Assembly: GCF_004745955.1 (NCBI RefSeq)
Contig: NZ_SRLD01000012.1
Span: 1 to 64,000, forward strand
DNA from: Hymenobacter elongatus
GTDB taxonomy: Bacteria; Bacteroidota; Bacteroidia; Cytophagales; Hymenobacteraceae
Direction of reading: 5' to 3'
Length of the DNA stretch: 64,000 bases
Each line of letters starts with the position of its first letter. The stretch's first letter is position 1. Below are positions 60,766 to 64,000 of this stretch, in pieces. The notes below the pieces were generated by a model. The model searched no databases and was not told the DNA's origin. It saw only the letters and a program-made list of their open reading frames with translations. The translations under genes were made by a program, and so were the position numbers.

Positions 60766-61209
60766 ATGAAAAAGTACGCTTACCTGCTCCTGCTCCTGAC
60801 GGGGCTAACTACCATTTCCTGCAGCAAAGACGACGAGGCAGCGGCTCCCGCTTCCCAGGTGGTTAACCTCACCGCGACCTTAGATGGCAAGCAGCAAGTG
60901 CCCGCCAACAACTCGCCTGGCACGGGCACCCTCGTCGGCACGTACGACAAGACCACTCGAGTTATTACCTACACCATCGAGTTCCAGAACATGACGGCTG
61001 CTCCGTCCCTCGGGCACTTCCACCAAGGCGCACCGGGTGTTAGCAGCTCGGTTATTGTGCCTTTCAGCGGCTTAACCTCGCCTATCAAAGGCTCGGCGAC
61101 CCTGTCGCAGACCGATGGTGACAAGCTCTTGGCACAGGGCGTATATGCTAACCTGCACAGTTCCAATTTCCCGCAGGGAGAGCTACGCGGTGATATCAAA
61201 GTGAAGTAG
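60766..61209 (+). CDS. CHRD-domain lipoprotein
   Basis: A 147-residue lipoprotein (lipobox TTISC, Cys near residue 19) with one CHRD domain: NLTATLDGKQQVPANNSPGT, TYTIEFQNMTAAPSLGHFHQ and GVYANLHSSNFPQGELRGDI. CHRD domains occur in chordin and in many bacterial surface proteins; their function in bacteria is unknown. A perfect terminator follows, shared with the convergent OmpA gene. Confidence 0.88.
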   Translation: MKKYAYLLLLLTGLTTISCSKDDEAAAPASQVVNLTATLDGKQQVPANNSPGTGTLVGTYDKTTRVITYTIEFQNMTAAPSLGHFHQGAPGVSSSVIVPFSGLTSPIKGSATLSQTDGDKLLAQGVYANLHSSNFPQGELRGDIKVK

Positions 61210-61229
61210 TCATTCGCTGCTACTGTACA

Positions 61230-61283
61230 GCCCGAACGCAAAAGAGGCTCCAGCTTGCGCTGGAGCCTCTTTTGCGTTCGGGC
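61230..61283. terminator. bidirectional terminator with a 25-bp stem
   Basis: Perfect 25-base arms flank a TTGC loop (arms at 61230-61254 and 61259-61283). It lies between the convergent CHRD and OmpA genes. AAAA/TTTT runs occur within the stem rather than after it. Confidence 0.8.
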
Positions 61284-61309
61284 GTATTGCTACGTAAGCA
61301 AAGGGCACC

Positions 61310-61930
61310 TTACTTGGTGCGTACGGCTATTTCTACCCGGCGATTCTGCTGACGGCCTTCGGCCGTAGCATTGGAGGCCACCGGCTGAGCTTCGCCCATC
61401 GGCTCCACGCTCACGCGGGCAGCATCTATTTTTCCATTCTGGCTTAGCCAGTTTTTTACGGCCGTGGCGCGCTGCTCACTCAGCTCCCGGTTATAGTTTT
61501 TGTCGCCCCGCGAATCGGCGAAGCCCATGATATACACCGGACCCGTAGCGTAGCGCTGCCCGATAGAAGCGCTGATTTGTTGCAGCGCATTGCTGGCACC
61601 GGGCTTTATATCGGCTTTGTCGGTATCGAAAAGCACGGTTTCGGCTACGCCATACACGCTGTATTCGTCGTTGCCGCGCACGGTCACGTCAGCCAGGCTC
61701 ACTTCGGGGTATTTCACGTCGGCCAGCTTGGCCTGAGTCATATCCCAGCCGCTGCCCACGGCATCGGTAGCGGGAGCAGCGCCACCAGCGGCACTTTCAC
61801 CCTCGCGGTACACGACGGCCGTATCCTGGGTGGCCTCCTGGGGCTGGTCTTTGGTTTCGGGATTCTTCAGGTTGTCGCAGGCCGTGAGCAGCGCGATGAG
61901 CGCCACGACGGAAAGAAAATGTTTTTTCAT
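61310..61930 (-). CDS. OmpA-family lipoprotein
   Basis: A 206-residue lipoprotein with lipobox ALLTAC (Cys near residue 18), a low-complexity Glu/Thr/Ala linker, then a C-terminal OmpA domain (about residues 95-206) with the peptidoglycan-binding motif GFADSRGDKNYNRELSEQRA and EGRQQNRRVEIAVRTK. It probably ties the outer membrane to peptidoglycan. The ATG at 61930 (MKKHFLSVVALIALLTAC) is chosen over a start 28 residues upstream. It follows the MurF-Alr gene on the same strand. Confidence 0.92.
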   Translation of the reverse strand: MKKHFLSVVALIALLTACDNLKNPETKDQPQEATQDTAVVYREGESAAGGAAPATDAVGSGWDMTQAKLADVKYPEVSLADVTVRGNDEYSVYGVAETVLFDTDKADIKPGASNALQQISASIGQRYATGPVYIMGFADSRGDKNYNRELSEQRATAVKNWLSQNGKIDAARVSVEPMGEAQPVASNATAEGRQQNRRVEIAVRTK

Positions 61931-62021
61931 GGTTGTGGAGGAAAGGGGGGCGGAAAAAGAAGTGTCGGATCTTACGTAGCCGCCGCCTTGGGGTTCAGAT
62001 TTCGGCTTTCCCACTCTCTTT

Positions 62022-64000
62022 TCACTCCGCGAAAAACACCCGCTTCACCCGCTCACTCACATTGGTCAGCAGCTCGTAGGGGATGGTACCAATACGCGTA
62101 GCGGCTTCCCGCAGCGGCATTTCTTCTCCGAACACGACGGCCGAGTCGTCGGGCTGCGCGGCGGGAATGTGCGTCACGTCAGCCATACACATATCCATGC
62201 ACACATTGCCTATGATGGGCGCGCGCTGCCCCCGGATGATGACCTCTCCTACTTCGTTGCCAAAGCGCCGGTCGTAGCCGTCGGCGTAGCCGATGGCTAG
62301 GGTGGCAATACGACGCTCGTGCTCCACCGCCTCTCCCCGGCGACCGTAGCCCACGGTGTGGCCGGCAGCCAGGGTTTTAATCTGGGAAATAGTAGTGCGC
62401 AGGCTGCTCACGGGGCGTAGGGCATCTTGCTCCTGTCCGCTGGCCTCCACGCCGTAGAGCCCGATGCCGAGCCGCACCATATCGTAGTGCGCGTCCGGAA
62501 ACCGAACGATGCCGGCCGAGTTCAACGCGTGCTTCAGAATAGGATGGCCCAGGGCGGCTTCTACCAGCGGCGTCATGCGCTGGAAAGCGGCTAGCTGCTG
62601 GCGGGAAAAGTCGTTGTGCTGGGCTTCATCGGCCCCGGCCAAGTGCGTCAGGGCACTGGCCACGCGCAGGTGGGCAGCATTTTCGCGCAGCGCCGCGCAC
62701 AAGGCCGGCAAGTCGGCTTCGGCAAAACCCAGGCGGTGCATGCCAGTGTCGAGCTTGAGATGAATGGCGGGCATGGCCTGCTCCTGCGCGGCCCGCAGGT
62801 ATTCTTGGAGCCGCTCAAACGAATATATTTCGGGCTCCAGGTGGTACTGGCGCAGCTTCTGGAAGCTGTCGGGCGAAGGATTCATCACCATAACCGGCAG
62901 GCTGATGCCGTGCTGCCGCAAGTCAACGCCCTCGTCGGCATAGGCCACGGCCAGGTAGTCGGCGCGGTGAAACTGGAGCAGGTTGGCCACTTCGTAGCTG
63001 CCGCTGCCATAGGCGAAGGCCTTCACCATCACCATCAGGCGGGTGCCGGGCTGCAGCCGGGCCCGGTAGAAATTCAGGTTATGCACCAGCGCATCGAGGT
63101 TCACTTCCAGCACCGTGCCGTGGATTTTCTGCTGAAAAGCGGCCACAATACGCTCAAAGCCGAAACGCCGGGCACCTTTCACCAGAATGGTTTCCTGGTG
63201 AAACTGCTCGGGCCGAAAAGACGTCAAAAACGCTTCAGTAGACGAAAAAAAGGCGCGGCTCAACTCCCCAAATGTCGCTTGGTGAGCACCGATTTCCGGT
63301 CCGATACCCACCAGCCGCTCCACGCCGTGGGCGGGCAGCAGCGCCGCCACGCGGGCATACAGCTCGGCCGCCGGCAGCCCCGACTCGAGCACATCGGACA
63401 GAATCAGGGTGCGGCGGCCACGGCGGGGCTGGCGGGCCAGCGCGTCGAGGGCGAGGCGCAGCCCGGCCAGATCGTTATTATAGGTGTCGTCGAGTACGTA
63501 GCAGTCGTTGAGGGCCTGTTTCATTTCCAGCCGCATGGCAACGGGCAGGAGCCGGTCGAGGCGCTGCTGAATTTCGGCAACGGGCACCTGGCGCCACAGC
63601 AGCACTACGAGGCCATGCAGGGCATTTTCGACCGAAGGCTCGTCGGCGAAGGGTAGCGTGAACGTATGCTCCTGCGGCCGGGGCCGCTCCAGGGTCACGC
63701 GCACCACCGTGCGGCCCGCCGAAGCCTCGATGACCGACACGGCAACGTGGCTGTCGTAGGCATGGTGGCGGCTCCAGGTGAAGGTTCGGGCTAGCCCCAA
63801 CCGGGCCTGCGCCGCCGCGTGTATGGCCTCATGGTCGCGGCAGTAGAACAAGGTATCTACGCCCTCGAACAGCATCATTTTCTCCGCTACCTTCTCCTGC
63901 CCTGATGCGAAGCCCGCATCGTGCGCGGTGCCCAGGTTGGTAAAAATGCCCAGCGTGGGCTGAATTGCTTGGGCCAAGCGGGCCATTTCCGTTGGCTGCG
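62022..64000 (-). CDS. bifunctional MurF ligase / alanine racemase (5' end missing)
   Basis: The frame enters from the right edge (QPTEMARLAQAIQPTLGIFT) and ends at 62022, giving about 659 residues. The first part is the C-terminal half of MurF (D-Ala-D-Ala adding ligase; YVLDDTYNNDLAGLRLAL). The second is an alanine racemase with PLP lysine in MVKAFAYGSGSYEV, DTGMHRLGF, the catalytic Tyr in AGHTVGYGRRGE and NVCMDMCMADVTHIP. This fusion of two steps of D-Ala-D-Ala supply and use is typical of Bacteroidota. The MurF N-terminal domain with its ATP loop lies outside the window. Confidence 0.94.
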   Translation of the reverse strand, partial: QPTEMARLAQAIQPTLGIFTNLGTAHDAGFASGQEKVAEKMMLFEGVDTLFYCRDHEAIHAAAQARLGLARTFTWSRHHAYDSHVAVSVIEASAGRTVVRVTLERPRPQEHTFTLPFADEPSVENALHGLVVLLWRQVPVAEIQQRLDRLLPVAMRLEMKQALNDCYVLDDTYNNDLAGLRLALDALARQPRRGRRTLILSDVLESGLPAAELYARVAALLPAHGVERLVGIGPEIGAHQATFGELSRAFFSSTEAFLTSFRPEQFHQETILVKGARRFGFERIVAAFQQKIHGTVLEVNLDALVHNLNFYRARLQPGTRLMVMVKAFAYGSGSYEVANLLQFHRADYLAVAYADEGVDLRQHGISLPVMVMNPSPDSFQKLRQYHLEPEIYSFERLQEYLRAAQEQAMPAIHLKLDTGMHRLGFAEADLPALCAALRENAAHLRVASALTHLAGADEAQHNDFSRQQLAAFQRMTPLVEAALGHPILKHALNSAGIVRFPDAHYDMVRLGIGLYGVEASGQEQDALRPVSSLRTTISQIKTLAAGHTVGYGRRGEAVEHERRIATLAIGYADGYDRRFGNEVGEVIIRGQRAPIIGNVCMDMCMADVTHIPAAQPDDSAVVFGEEMPLREAATRIGTIPYELLTNVSERVKRVFFAE

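Noticed and set aside
1..64000. CRISPR array, tRNA, rRNA or transposase genes
   Set aside because: I looked for regular direct repeats, tRNA-like cloverleafs and transposase motifs and found none; the repeats seen are inverted and short.

Overview
The window looks like chromosomal DNA of an aerobic Bacteroidota bacterium of the Cytophagales, most likely Hymenobacter or a close relative. This is inferred, not tested. The grounds are the high GC content, the lack of clear Shine-Dalgarno sites, Bacteroidota-type -7 promoter boxes (TAnnTTTG), frequent GTG and TTG starts, and lineage-typical families and fusions: paired OmpH chaperones, two DUF6089 outer-membrane proteins, an ExbB-ExbD-ExbD-TonB run, a MurF-alanine racemase fusion and a FadN-type beta-oxidation protein. 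No tRNA, rRNA, CRISPR array or transposase gene was seen. Compact inverted repeats (MITE- or REP-like) sit in several intergenic gaps.

Layout. 1-6.6 kb: end of an unknown gene, a short YggL-like ORF, then a leftward fatty-acid degradation block (acyl-CoA ligase, MarR regulator, FadN, thiolase). 6.8-10.3 kb: degenerate ureohydrolase, cytochrome b5-like protein, MurQ, conserved acidic protein and a small lipoprotein. 10.5-16.2 kb: GTPases Der and Era, an SDR-like epimerase, an AraC regulator interrupted by two in-frame amber codons, and ferrochelatase. 16.3-21.4 kb: PRC-barrel protein, unknown anchored protein, then a GC-rich HlyD/C39-ABC exporter pair whose peptidase domain seems to lack its histidine. 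21.4-25.1 kb: cysteine desulfurase, GlmM, MazG. 25.4-32.5 kb: Ton energisation locus (exbB-exbD-exbD-tonB, a second tonB, small membrane protein, PstS-like lipoprotein, TPR protein).

32.5-46.8 kb: RluD-type synthase, then the cell-envelope cluster OmpH-OmpH-BamA-UppS-DUF6089-DUF6089-NAD kinase, an extra D15/BamA-like protein, CBS protein, hydrolase, glutamine amidotransferase, CvpA, YqeY and PdxJ. 46.8-50 kb: selenium block (mnmH, an overlapping VOC protein, selD with Cys, a membrane protein). 50.1-54.4 kb: hydrolase, RsmI-like methyltransferase, and the feoAB ferrous-iron importer with a good promoter. 54.5-64 kb: CarboxypepD-regulatory secreted protein, a hydrolase with a Ser-to-Gly change at the nucleophile, a large TonB-dependent receptor, a 620-bp gap with a 149-bp MITE-like element, a CHRD lipoprotein, an OmpA lipoprotein and the MurF-Alr fusion running off the end.

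How it fits together: most of the window is housekeeping for the envelope (BamA with its chaperones, UppS, MurF-Alr, MurQ, GlmM, OmpA) and for iron and outer-membrane transport (Ton system, TonB receptor, FeoAB, ferrochelatase). The most unusual content is a set of probably disabled or repurposed proteins (AraC, C39 exporter, alpha/beta hydrolase, ureohydrolase-like protein), the selenium operon with its VOC member, and the repeat elements. I found no clearly new defence or mobile system.
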